A stretch of DNA of 64,000 nt from Zingiber officinale (lineage: Eukaryota > Streptophyta > Magnoliopsida > Zingiberales > Zingiberaceae). This document shows, piece after piece, positions 11,820 to 23,413 of this stretch (position 1 is the first letter of the stretch; the number at the start of each line of letters is the position of its first letter). Location: positions 161,212,209 to 161,276,208 of the forward strand of contig NC_055988.1 in the NCBI RefSeq assembly GCF_018446385.1, given 5' to 3'. A program made the position numbers and the translations under genes. The notes beneath the pieces are model-generated. The model was not told where the DNA came from. It saw nothing but the letters and a program-made list of their open reading frames with translations, and searched no databases.

Positions 11820-13640
11820 TACACTCATAATAGTGTAACAAGCATATAAATCAAAGGATAGACCACATGTCTTCTTGTTTCTACCATTTTCATAGCAAGA
11901 TTTGTAATCCCATCAACCGCTAAAAAATTCACTGCATGTATGCACATCAATAATATAATTCTCAAGTTGATTATCAAATAACACAATATCATATGCAAAA
12001 AAATCCTTAGAATATAATCTAGCAAAACTAATGAGATTTTCCTTATTGAAAGCAGAGAATGAGTTTTTAGGATTAAGACATCCCACACAATGAAGTAATT
12101 CAATATTTGTCTAAAAGAAATGACTATTAAACTTCATAAGTTGTTTATCTAAAACAACACAAACAACTCATAGCAGTAATAAACCAAGTTAATCTTTTCT
12201 TGAGTTCTTCGTCTTGGATGGTAAAGAACTATGAACTTTTTATCCATATTTAGGATCATAACTTTATGTGTAGAACAAAATAAAGAAACTTCATTCAATA
12301 GAGAATCACATTCATCGTCTCTCATAGATTGTAATATTTGTTTTGATATATGAACTAATCTCATAGCATCTCAATCTCCTGTTCTTTTCTTTGCAATGCC
12401 AATGATAAATAATTAGTAATCCCTAATATATTTTTCATTAAATGCATAGTGAATATAAACTCAAATGATTACATTGCATCAAACAATATGTGTGCTTCAA
12501 TTTTCTACTTTGTGCTTACCCCATTCTCAATAATAAGTTCAAGCACTTCAATTATGAATGAAAATATGGAAATGAACCTAACTAAAGTACCATAATGTGA
12601 ACCCCAACGAATATCATCGGCTCGTTGCAAGTTAATTTCTTGATTCAATCCACGTCCATTAGAATATGTCCTCTCCTTAGTGTTTATGTAACATTTTCAT
12701 ATTGTTTGGCTCTAAAAATATCTTGCCTGTTCAAGATGCTCTAACAATATTCATAACCTTTTGATGTGATCTCAAAAAGATATTGAACTTGAAAATGATA
12801 CTTTGCGACAACTACTAAACTCAATTGGAGTTGATGAGCAAAACAATTAAGAAAAAACACACATGGATTTTCTTATAAAATAAGAGTTTTCAAGCCTTTA
12901 AGCACACCTTGCATATTGTTTGCCCCATTGTAACCTTGACCACGCAAACTTGATATGCTTGAACCATGATAAGAGAATAACCGATCAATGACATCCTTAA
13001 GTGAAGATGCAGTTGTATTAGGAAGATGTTCAATACCAAGAAAATGTTCTAATATCTTTTCCTCTTTGTTCACGTATCTTAAAACAATTGTTATTTCATC
13101 TTTCATTAATACATCATGAGACTTGTCAACCAAGATAGTAAAATATGTCTCACAAATATCTTTGATAATAGCACAAGTAGTTTCAGCAGCAATAGCAATA
13201 CAAATATCCTTCTGTATACTAGATGATGTCAATTGACAATTTTGAGGAGCATTTTGAAATGAAACTTTATGTACAAGTTCATTGTGTTCAGCAAGTTAAT
13301 GAAAAAGTTTCAAATAATTGTCTCTATTTGTTGATAATTAGATTCATTATGACCTTAAAATGTTAATCCCTGTCTCAATATAAAATAAACACAATCAACA
13401 GATGCATTCAATTGAGTTCGATATTTCGCTCTATCTTTATTTAGCTTTCCAGTAAATAAAGAAGAAATACTCTCGGTAAGATTTTGATTTGTTAGATCAT
13501 TGCATTTTAATTTTTCTATGATGTGAAAACTATTATGCTTGCCAACATGTTGATCAAACTTCTTCAGCTTTCTTCAATTTTTAAATCCTTCACCAACAAA
13601 TGAACCTCCCCCGCCGTGGTTACTTCGAGTTCTAAAAAGA
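11820..13640 (-). pseudogene. hAT-superfamily transposase relic (DUF4371 / zinc finger MYM-like)
   Basis: The best-preserved block, 12873-13232, encodes 119 aa including FTILVDKSHDVLMKDEITIVLRY in pieces, FLGIEHLPNTTA and LRGQGYNGANNMQG. These are diagnostic of the DUF4371 domain of TTF-type hAT transposases in plants. Farther down the minus strand, 12149-12364 carries the MRDDECDSLLNEVSLFC block and 11825-12103 the C-terminal dimerisation-like part. Upstream, 13270-13620 has fragments of the N-terminal region. Multiple frame breaks separate the blocks and no terminal inverted repeats were found. It is dead coding sequence of a DNA transposon. Confidence 0.75.
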
Positions 13641-14439
13641 TAATAATATAAACAATATGTACTATTTTTGAATATACTATACTCCAACCAATCCGGATAT
13701 TTTTAAAACTAATTTGCAACAAACCTTCTTTTTACATTTCCTATTTAAGTTTGTTGAAAGTCGTGAATAGGCTAACAAAGTCTCATTAATAAATACACTC
13801 TTCAGACTTGATCCCTGTCATTAGCATCATAACATCGTATTATTGGTCGTCATGAAGGTTTTCAAATTCAATAACCCTATTTGTTGTTGTTTCTATGCAC
13901 GTACAAAAGTATATTTTTTAAAAAATACTTAGCAGAAGTATAATAATTTTTTAAATTATTAAAACACGTATCCACAAAAACATACATGTGTAGACATAAT
14001 CATAAAATAAAATTTTGTTTAGAAGTTATACTTGTCGAATAACGTGTAATGGAAATGACATCAACTAGTAAATCTGACTAGATTTGCCTCTATCGGTATC
14101 CACATCAAGATACCTTTAAGATGACTTCACAAAGCCACAAGTCACATCTCCGTTTCAGTACTAGATGAAGGAAGGGGACCATGTGATACGAGAGAAGAGC
14201 CCACGACCTGATTTGTGCCCTATAGCTAGTGCAACCTGGTGGTACAAATTGGGGCAACAACTCAAGTTGTTGTCCTGAGTTGTTGCCCGGCGCTGTGTGG
14301 ACGGTGACGGGGGTTGTCCGGCATTTGGTGCTAGTGACACGGTGGTCAATTGGAAGGTCCGATAGTGAGCTAGAGGTTGTGACATAAAAGGAGGCAACCC
14401 CTGTTGATTGTCGGCGACACGAGCGAGGGAGAGGGATGA
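13641..14439. other. Intergenic with a 13-bp-stem inverted repeat
   Basis: No gene is recognised. A 78-codon open frame at 14161-14397 on the minus strand has no recognisable domain. A near-perfect hairpin lies at 14252-14288 (arms GGGCAACAACTCA and TGAGTTGTTGCCC around an 11-base loop). Confidence 0.35.
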
Positions 14440-15189
14440 ATAAAGAAAAACCTAAAAGTTAAATATTTTATTCTCTTCTCCCATGAAGATGTATTTATAC
14501 ATCTCCATCTGGGTTTGATAAACAAAATCAAGCTCATACCCAATAAGTCATCCCTATCTATTAGTAATAGATTTGGTTCACAACCAAACCAACTTGGTTT
14601 AAAAGCAAACTAAATTTTGGTTTATTATTAAACCAAACTAATTTTAGTTCAAAATTAAACCAAAATAGATTCAACTCACCTAAAAGAAGTGTGGTGCACT
14701 AATGCTTCCATCCAATAAATATTTTCCATATTTGCCCTTCGTCTGGTCCTACCAGACTTAATATATCTCAATCTAAGAATCACATTCTTAAACTTGTTTT
14801 ACATCTTTCGGATATTCTCATAGTGTGTGTGACCCAATAGATTCCTGATTTGTTGGTCATTTATAATTATTTATTAATTATGAATTGATCATAAGTGACA
14901 CCTACTAGTACATCATGATCTTCAATTGACCGAAAAATTATAGTTGATACCAAAACAAATTCTAAACCCTTAAACAACTATAGTTATCATTATATCTATT
15001 TCTTTCACGCATCTTATACCCACTTGGTTGAGGACATGGTCTATGTGTCAGTCTCCATTAGGCTGAGTACACCACACCTAGCTCAAGTAATAATTTCTTG
15101 TCTTGTGGAGTTAAATTATTCAAACACGTGTACAAGAAAATCATCCCTTGACAATTATTGCTTAAAGACTTACAAGTAATATGTAAGTA

Positions 15190-16725
15190 CCCCAAGTGAG
15201 TTTTGATGTGATCATCTGAGTTGAGTTAGGCTCTACGATTTTGATGTCTTATGTCTAAGTGTGCAAAAACCTAGGAACATAAGAAGTTGATCGAAAAATA
15301 CAACGAACGAGAATGATAGACATGAGAAGCAAGTCGATGGACTCAGTGCATCCGAGAGATGAGGAGCTACGAAAGAGTACACCGGTGGATGAAAAGGACT
15401 CATGCGATGCTTCCAAGGGACGAGAAGTCAGGGAGTAGGGCTATAAACAAGCCGAGCCGAGCCGAGTTTTGGGGTGTTTAAGTTTATTTGATAAGGTAAT
15501 CAAGCCGAGCCGAGTCGAGCTTAAAATGAACCAAGCTTTTGAAATGAGTGTTCAAGCTTGGCTTGGTTTATTTTTTACGAGCTTGAGCTTGTTTAAAGGC
15601 TTGAGCTTGGTTCGTTTAGATGTTATCAAACTCTCAATTCAAGCTTGGCTTGAGCTTGGTTCATTTAGATGTTATCAAGCTCTCAATTCAAGGTTGTTTA
15701 AAACTTTTAGTTGTTTGATTGGTTATTGAGCTTGATAATTTAAATTTATTTATTTATTTTATTATTTATTTAGCATATTGAAAAGAGTTTTATTAATGAA
15801 TATGATTCGTGAACATTGTTCATGAACGTTGTTCACGAACATTGCTCACGAATGTTGTTCACAAACGTTAACGAGCCGAACACATATGTGTTCAAACTTG
15901 TTTGTTTAGCTTAACGAGTTGTTCAAACTTGTTTGTTTAATTAATCTTATGTGTATTGAACGAACATAAACAAGCTCTTACCAAGCCGAACACCAAGCTT
16001 GTTCACGAACGCTTGGTTCATTTACAGCCCTATCGGGGAGGAAGACTGCTCAGGGAGAAGGTCGGCACTGGGTTCGGGTGAACTCAACTCTGGGCGATCG
16101 GAAGACCACCCAAGCGACTGGATAAGTCAACCTGAGTTGATTGTGTCCAGGCGCCCTAGATGTCCAGCCACATCATCAGCCCATTGCGAAGATGATCAGT
16201 GCTAGAGTCCACGTCAGCCAACTCCAAGTGTCCGAACTAGGTCCAAGTGCCCGGAAAGTGAAAACTTCATTGACGAAGAGTCGTTGTAGAGTGGATCAAA
16301 ATGACCACATCCAAGTGCCCTAACTGAGTCTAGGCGCTTGGAATGTGTCACGTTAGCAAACGGCTAGTTTCGATAAGTGAGCTATAAATAGAGCTCTAGT
16401 TCTTGAAATTCAACACAACACATTCTGTATTCTTTTCTGTCTTATGTTTTAAGCTTCTGTACTCTCAACATTATAAGGGGCTTCTCTTCCTCTGGCACTT
16501 GTCAAAGAAGGAGCTTTGGTAGTGCACTATTTTACATCTTTGGATTAATAATCACCTAGATTGTAATCGAGTAACTTCTCAAGTCTCTTTACTTTTTTTG
16601 TTATTTTTATTGCTTAACTTGTGTTTTTGTCCTTGCTAAGTTAAGAAATAAGAGAAGTGCTAACTTTAATTGCAAGTTATATATTCACCCCCCTCTAGCC
16701 GGTCTACTGGGACCTATATAATAAT
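15190..16725 (+). mobile_element. Copia-type LTR with TATA box, interrupted by a hAT element
   Basis: After removing the 597-bp insertion at 15436-16032, about 940 bp remain with a clear TATA box (CTATAAATAGAGCTC, 16381-16395). A transcribed R/U5-like part follows and ends in 'TTCACCCCCCTCTAGCCGG' (about 16686-16704), a terminus I associate with SIRE-like Copia LTRs in monocots. There is no adjacent primer-binding site or coding region, so it reads as a solo or orphan LTR. Confidence 0.55.
15436..16032. mobile_element. Non-autonomous hAT element with Ds-like ends
   Basis: The left terminus TAGGGCTATAAACAAGCC and the reverse complement of the right terminus (TAGGGCTGTAAATGAACC) form imperfect inverted repeats starting TAGGG, as in Ac/Ds. 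The flanks give an 8-bp duplication with one mismatch: TCAGGGAG (15428-15435) and TCGGGGAG (16033-16040). The inside is rich in AGCC/AAGCTTG-type subterminal repeats, typical of hAT transposase binding regions. It has no coding capacity. Confidence 0.75.
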
Positions 16726-17452
16726 CCTAATAAGAGGTCGTAGGTTATACGTCCCCATTATCAAATGAGTGGTGAATCGTTTGTGGGTTATTCAAACATC
16801 TTCAGACATATTGACTTATACCAATCATCCCAGACTTACACCTCCAAGGAGATGTTTGCCAAGATGCTAAAGTATAAACTTTCATGACTAAGATGACTTG
16901 AATATCTCAAGTCTAAGAAAACTTGCACTCAAGTCACAATAAAATTTTCATAGACATATAAAGAGCAATATGAAATCACATAGTAGGTCGCATCCGATGA
17001 ACTAGTTACTCTTAACTAGCATCCACATGTTAACTTTCAACATCTCAATATTTTCAAACAGTGAGGATCGGTTGATAGGTTAAACAAAGGAATATAACAT
17101 GTGCTAGTCTCACAGAAATGACGATTTCTAGTCTTATCAATTCATCGATTAGGGAAGATTTCAATATATACATACTTACACATGATGAAATACTCACTAA
17201 TTGTGATCTAATCATAATTTCTCTTATGCTATGCATTATATTGTGGACTTTAATAATTGAGTTTAGGATCAAATCACATACATATAGAATGTATATATAA
17301 ATAGTAAATTTTATTTATCAAATAAATAATACAATATCTTAGGTGATTATCTGAGAACACTCTCAAATATAACACTATTTTGATTAGGGGGTGTGAAGAT
17401 TCAATCACTGTAGATTTTTTTTTTTTTGAGAAATTTCTCCATATATAATACT

Positions 17453-17668
17453 TGTTGGGAATATAATCAAAGTCTCATATTAAAAATACATGTAAAAATA
17501 TCAAGTTTAAAAGATAAAAGATATCTCCATTGGTATTAGACTTTTTGGGTAGAGGCAAAAAATAAATCCATGAGGGTTTAGGTCCAAAAATAAATCTATG
17601 AGGGCTTAGACCCAAAATAAATAATATCATACAATTATGAAGATATGTGAATTCTTTTGGCCTTAACA
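17453..17668 (+). repeat. Short (216-bp) LTR of a TRIM-like Copia element
   Basis: It begins TGTTGGGAATATAATCAAAG and ends CCTTAACA, giving TG...CA ends, and is followed directly by a primer-binding site. The length and terminal sequence match small plant TRIM/LARD LTRs. The partner LTR is not present; sequence to the right runs into another element by about 17880. Confidence 0.7.
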
Positions 17669-17686
17669 AGTGGTATCAAAGTCATG
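17669..17686 (+). promoter_or_regulatory. Primer-binding site (initiator tRNA-Met type)
   Basis: AGTGGTATCAAAGTCATGG immediately after the LTR is the usual plant Copia/TRIM site complementary to the 3' end of initiator tRNA-Met (consensus TGGTATCAGAGC). It fixes the plus-strand orientation of this fragment. Confidence 0.7.
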
Positions 17687-17879
17687 GTCCAGACTGGATG
17701 TGATGTGAGTGACCTTGAACAAAGTTGGCGAGAGGCCCAGAGCGGGTTAACAGTGATCGAATGCTTGTGGAGAGGGTTAAAATAGGTAAAGAGTAATCAG
17801 ATACTTGTAGGTAGGCCCGAAATATGTCAAGAGTGATCGGATGCTTGCGGGATACCTTGAGAAGATTAATAATGATAGG

Positions 17880-18658
17880 ATGCTTGGGAGGAGACCTCCA
17901 ATACGCTCTGAGGAGCCTCCAACATGCTATGAGGTGCCTCCAATGCACTCTAGGGCACCTTCGCTCAACGAACTTCTATCCTCCAAGTTTATCCACACGA
18001 AGGCACTTCTACCATGTACAGGATGCCTCCACTAAACTTTGAGGCACCTTCCTACAACTTCGAGACGCCTCGAGCACTATTCATATGAGGTTGAGTTATG
18101 TATTTTAGTTCATGCAAAATCCGTTAGTCCAAATAGCAAATGTACACTACAAAACAAGGTTAGCAAAATAGAAATAAGATAATATTATTAATTAGATCTT
18201 GTCTTACCAAGACCAAGATCTAGTCATGATCTCAGTTTAGAATTTCAAAATAGATCTAAGTTAGACCAGCGCCTACAGTTTTACTGGGACTCGTCCTTAC
18301 TATATCACTCTCCTCCGTTGCTTATCTCAGTTACCATTGTAAACTTACTTGACCTTGATCACTAGACCCACTAGGTCTTTCTACCAGATATCCCATCTGG
18401 ACTTCAGGTAATCGTCCGGTCCTCCCTGACCTTACTGGACTTCCTGCCAATTGTCTAGTCCTCTCTGACTCAGCTAGACTTCCTGTCAATCGTCTGATCC
18501 TCCTTGACCCAACTAGACTTCAGTCTGGTGTATGCTCCCTATTAAGTCTTTAACTCATGCACACTTAGTAAAAGGATTAGAACACACAACATCTAACTTT
18601 AAATCATTTGTTATTCATTAAAACCCAAGTTTGACAATTGGTGTTGACTGCACCAACA
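17880..18658 (-). repeat. 3' LTR (truncated) of a minus-strand SIRE-like element
   Basis: Read on the minus strand it starts TGTTGGTGCAGTCAACACC at 18658 and matches the LTRs at 23.6-24.5 kb (minus) and 48.85-50.17 kb (plus). Shared sequence includes the block of GGACCAGAC-type repeats of about 45 bp and 'CAAGATCTAATTAATAATAT'. Its U5 end is missing at about 17880, where it abuts the TRIM fragment. Confidence 0.7.
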
Positions 18659-18673
18659 ATCTTCCTCTTTTTT
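18659..18673 (-). promoter_or_regulatory. Polypurine tract
   Basis: AAAAAAGAGGAAGAT on the minus strand lies directly before the LTR start at 18658, exactly where plus-strand priming occurs in LTR elements. It supports the element's orientation. Confidence 0.65.
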
Positions 18674-20454
18674 ATGCAATGACAATCTGGGTTAAAGTTA
18701 GTAAAATAAAACCCTTTCTGGCTAAGTAAAAAATTATGCATTAAGTCCTAAACCCTAAGTAAAAGAGATTTTTATTAAGTTCAAAAATATGTAATATGTA
18801 TTATTGTGATTAGGAGGTTTTGAGGTTTTGATTTTCTTAACTTAATTTATGTTCTCCCCTTTGTCATATATATCAAAAATATGTAAGTGAAGTTCAAGCA
18901 TAACATGCAAAAAATCAATAAGAGCATTTAAATAACATCTGCAAACAGAATTGAAATTTTAACAAACAAGTTTGCAAATAAAGTATTTTTTTACTATAAT
19001 AGTTAAAAAATATATATTTTTAACAATTTTCAAGAATTAGGAACACTTGTTTTTTTTAAAAAACAATCAAACATATTTTTCAAAGATTTCCCACCTAATT
19101 GATTTTCAACCCTAGTTTGATCCATAATTCTAAACCATAATTTTGATAAAGTTGAGAATAGAACAACTTTATATATATATTCTCCCCCTTATATTGACAC
19201 TCTTCTTTTGACACACATAAAAAATGTGAATTATGATCATAATTTTTAAAGTAATATTGGAAATAGATTGGGTATGATTTTAAGTTAATAATGTATTTCC
19301 AAAGATAAGGGTGTAAAATGTTTTCATGAAAAATGTATTATAAACATATTCAAGATAATAATACATTTTCAAAAAGCTTTGCAAAATTTTTTATCAAGAA
19401 ACATTATTTCAAAATTTTTGTGTTGCATAGTAATTTTTCAAAAGAGTTTTCATTGTATTTTTGAAAACTATGCTAAGTAAAACTTTATTTGTTCCAAAGA
19501 AATATTTTGGGGGAAAAATAATTTTTAAAACAAACACATTTTGAAAAGAGTGTTTTTTTAAAAGTATTTTCCAAAAGATTTTGTAACATCATTTTTCATA
19601 AAATATTTATTTTCAAAATGATTATTATTTTTTAAAAATATTTCTTTCAAAATACTTTCTAAAAATACTATCTTTTTTGTAATAAGGTTTCAAAGATAAT
19701 TTTTAATTCATTTTGAAGATTAAGTTTTGTTAAATATACCTTTTAAAATATTTGATTTTTAATACAAAATCTCCTTTAATCTAACATTCTCCCTTATTAA
19801 AAAGTGTTTAAGCTAAATATACTAGTGTCTAGACAAGCATATATCTATCAAAATATTTTCAATTAGTTTATTTCTCATCTAAATTTTCAACGCATAGTAA
19901 TTTTATGAGTTTTCATATATGCTAAATTTAATGATTTAGCTAAGGTTGAATTTTGATTTCGGATTAAATCAGATTTTTCAAGTTAATTTTATCTAAGGAT
20001 TCTTGTTAATTAATTGCATTAAAATTAAAAGAATTTATTTTGAATTATTTATGTTAGAATTTAAATGTAAATTATTTCGAATTAGTTAAGTTAAAATTAA
20101 TTGAGTTAATTATTGATTAATAAATAAAAATTAATTTGATTAGTTAATTTAGGATTAATTATATTGATTGATAACTTCAGATTAATTAATAATGATTAAT
20201 TATTAATTTAATTAAGATTAAGTTAATTGATTTATGTTTTGAATTATTAAATTGATTAATTTGAATTGAATAATTCGTATTTAATTAATTAAATTTTACA
20301 TTTTTTATTTGAATTAAGATTGATTAATTAATTATTAAATTTAATTCAGTCTATGTTTTAAGTTTATGAATTTTGGTTTAAGTTTTTTATTTTGAATTTC
20401 AGTTTTTGATTTTGAGTTTTTAATTTATATTTAATTTTAATTTCAGTTTTAAAT

Positions 20455-21578
20455 AGGGTTTTAATTTAGGTTTAATTTTAATTCAATTTGGATTTGAGTT
20501 AAGTTGTTTTTTTTTAAAGATTTTTAAAATAATTTTTAAAAGACTTTTACAAGATCTTAAATTAATTTTAATTTGGTTTTTAAATAATTTTAGATTTTAA
20601 ATTAATTTTAATTAAGTTTTTAGAATAATTTTAAATTAATTTTAATTAATGTTTTAAAATAATTTTAAATTTCAGTTTTATTAAAGCCTTTTATTTTCGT
20701 CAAAGTTTATTTAAATTTAATCAATTTTTTTAATTTATGTTTGAAATTAAAGTTTTACTTAAGCTTAATTAGTTTAAATTAAGTTTAATTGAATATTAAT
20801 TAAAATTTGACTTTAATTAAATTTTATTTTAAAGTTTTAATCTTTTATTATCTCACCCAGTCTAAATTTTCAACTTAAGGTAATTTTATAATTTTGTGAG
20901 ATGAATTAGTTTATTTTTTATTTTGAAGATAGTTCAACCTTATGTTAAATTTAAGTTTAGTCATCAATTAATTAAATATACATTTCAAAAAGTAGTTTTC
21001 TGACTGTGGTGAGACATAGGGTTTTAATTTAGGTTTAGTTTTAATTCAATTTGGATTTTAGTTAAGTTGTTTTTTTAAAAGATTTTTGAAATAATTTTTA
21101 AAATATTTTTACAATATTTTAAATTAAATTTAATTTGGTTTTAAAATAATTTTAAATTTTAAATTAATTTTAATTAAGTTCTTAGAATAATTTTAAATTA
21201 ATTTTAATTAATGTTTTAAATAATTTTTAATTTCAGTTTTATTAAAGCCTTTTATTTTCGTCAAAGTTTATTTAAATTTAATCAATTTTTTTAATTTATG
21301 TTTGAAATTAAAGTTTTACTTAAGCTTAATTAGTTTAAATTAAGTTTAATTGAATATTAATTAAAATTTGACTTTAATTAAATTTTATTTTAAAGTTTTA
21401 ATATTTTATTATTTCACCTAGTCTAAATTTTCAACTTAAGGTACGTAATTTTATAATTTTGTGAGATGAATTAGTTTATTTTTTATTTTGAAGATAGTTC
21501 AACCTTATGTTAAATTTAAGTTTAGTCATCAATTAATTAAATATACATTTTAAAAATTAGTTTTCTAACTGTGGTGAG
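20455..21578. repeat. Direct tandem duplication, two units of about 562 bp
   Basis: Unit 1 runs 20455-21016 and unit 2 from 21017 to about 21578. Both open with 'AGGGTTTTAATTTAGGTTTA' and end with 'CTGTGGTGAGA' plus 'ATAGGGT'. Internal order is identical, with a few small indels (unit 2 has an extra ACGT near 21443) and scattered substitutions, so the event is older than very recent. Confidence 0.85.
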
Positions 21579-22179
21579 ATATAGGGTCTTCTTGAGTATT
21601 AGAACAAAAATCACTTTTAGACAAAAAAAAATTTAAAAAAAATTACATTTAACCTTCCTATTAAAAAATCTTGATCTAACTAGTCTAAAATGTGATGAGA
21701 TAGATTTAGTTAGTTTCACTTAGTTAGGTAGACCAAGTAGGGTACACATTACCCTACTTTACTTTCTAGACCAAACTTACCTAATGTACTATCATGTCAC
21801 CCCACCTTAATACTATATTAGACAAGAGTTAAGTTATCTTTTTTCAAATCTAATCTTAATTACCAAAACAGGTTGATATGTTTTTAAGGTAACGACTAAT
21901 TTGGAGACTCTCACTGAATCATAAATTTTTTATTTTGTATTTATATAATCAACTTCATTTTTAGGTACATAATATTAATTTTATCCTACTTACTTTGGTT
22001 AGTAAGCTTTCATAACTCAATATTTATTTTAAGTTTAATTAAGTTTAATTAAATTAAATTTAGATTTCATTAAGTTTAATTAAGTGTTCAAGTTTTTAAT
22101 TTTGAATTAATTAAGTTGGTTAGATTATCTCTTTTTTTTAAAAAAAAATGTACATTAGATTTATTTTTTTTATTTTAAA

Positions 22180-22413
22180 TTGGTTGAATTTGTTAAGTTA
22201 TCTTTATTGGAAATATTATTTTTAATATTTAAATTTTTATTAATTCTTAATTTTGAATTATCTTTATTTAAAATATTTTCTTTAGTATTTAAATTTTTAT
22301 TGGTTTTTAATTTTAAATTTATTAAATTATCTTTGTTTAAGATGTTATCTTTAGTATTTAGATTTTTATTAATTTTTAATTTCAAATTTATTAAATTATC
22401 ATTGTTTAGATAA
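22180..22413 (-). repeat. 60-69-bp tandem repeats inside the SIRE-like element
   Basis: About three and a half units occur, each holding 'TTATCTTT', 'TTAGTATTTA' and 'TTTTTATT' blocks. On the minus strand, the sense strand of the surrounding element, a 71-codon frame reads as a periodic Asn/Lys-rich repeat (KNLNTK, NILNKDN). Open frames on both strands here are a by-product of stop-poor repeat sequence, so I do not call a gene. Confidence 0.6.
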
Positions 22414-22984
22414 TTATCTTAATTGAATTTTAAAATTTTATTTTGGATAGAATTTCTAAATTGATTTTAACTAAATCATCTAATTAAATATTTTATCAAG
22501 AAATATATTAATTTTATTTAGATCTATATCTTGTCATTTTTAAGTTTTAACTTTGAATTTATCTTAATATTTGAATTAATTAAATTAATATTTATTTTTG
22601 AATTTTAAAAATTTTGATCATTTAATTTATTTAAATTTAAATTTGTTGAGTTAATTAAATCTGAATTTTTAGAATTTTCTAAATTAATTAAATTCTTAGA
22701 ATTAATAAATTTTTCAAAATTAATAATTTTATTTTTCTGATTTATTAATTGAATTTTTATAATTATTAATTAGATTTTGAGAATTATTCAAAATTTTCAA
22801 AATTGATTTGTCATACAAAATATTAAATTTACTACAAGAAGTCATTAGCCATTTCTAATTTATCATGCATACGGACATTTACATAATTAGATATGCTAAC
22901 CATAAGCACTTCCCTTAATTCTGTTGACTTTTCTATTGGTTCAGACTTGTGTCTTAATTCGACTCTGATTTGATCCTCTAGCTT

Positions 22985-23335
22985 CAATGGCTCCTCTTAA
23001 AACTTAATCAATTGGTCCAAAGCTCGTATGTATTCTTATATTTTTCTAATTTACATATAATACTGTTAGGCAAAATATTACAAATTAACTTAGTTACCTT
23101 TTTATTCGAACTCTGAGTCCCAAGAAGATTTTTTCAATATCAATAAATTATCAAAATTTACACTTCCTAAGAATCATTCCATTGCTCATCTCCAGTAATT
23201 GAAATATTCTTGATCGTATAGTGGTGGATCGTAGATGCTTTGTCCTTCTTGATGAACCTTGATATACTTGCAAGAGATATATATATATAAGAAGTAATTT
23301 TCAGAACCGGAAATAAATGTAAAAAATGGCTCTAA
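22985..23335 (-). pseudogene. Copia gag relic (N-terminal part)
   Basis: On the minus strand this matches by eye the gag start at 50400-50700 on the plus strand. Shared order: AAAGCATC near the start codon, the CGATCAAGAATATTTCAA block, GGAGATGAGCAATGGAATGA, and the GAAAAAATCTTC region. Frame breaks are frequent. It establishes the 5' side of the minus-strand element. Confidence 0.55.
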
Positions 23336-23369
23336 TGGTGTTGCATCAATTTTGAGAAAAATATTTTTT

Positions 23370-23380
23370 GCTCAAAAATA

Positions 23381-23412
<32 letters not shown>

Positions 23413-23413
23413 G
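23370..23413. repeat. (AT)n(AG)n microsatellite replacing the primer-binding site
   Basis: An AT run followed by an AG run (about 23380-23412) sits exactly where the 5' LTR end and primer-binding site should be, judging from the plus-strand sister LTR. Expansion here has erased that site. Confidence 0.6.

Larger units (their letters stand above)
14440..17452 (-). mobile_element. Older LTR-type remnant split by a younger LTR insertion
   Basis: The two flanks, 14440-15190 and 16730-17450, are non-coding and share LTR-like style: promoter-like 'GTATAAATACATC' on the minus strand near 14490, and poly-purine and poly-pyrimidine tracts. They look like parts of one element separated by the 15190-16725 LTR. 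This is inferred from layout; the ends were not proved. Confidence 0.3.
18674..22840 (-). mobile_element. AT-rich non-coding interior of the SIRE-like element
   Basis: About 4.2 kb between the gag remnant and the 3' LTR carry no protease, integrase, RT or RNase H motif in any frame. The part next to the 3' LTR repeats G-rich blocks such as AAGGGGAGAA (near 18855) and AAGGGGGAGAA (near 19185), the multiple polypurine-like motifs of SIRE elements. The rest (about 19.8-22.8 kb) is built of TTAATTAA- and TTTAATTT-type words and includes a 562-bp tandem duplication. This is a non-autonomous (LARD-like) element or one that has lost pol. Confidence 0.5.

Noticed and set aside
22180-22413. Two opposite 70-80-codon open frames as small genes
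   Set aside because: Both strands are open only because the AT-rich tandem repeat lacks stops; no conserved domain is seen.
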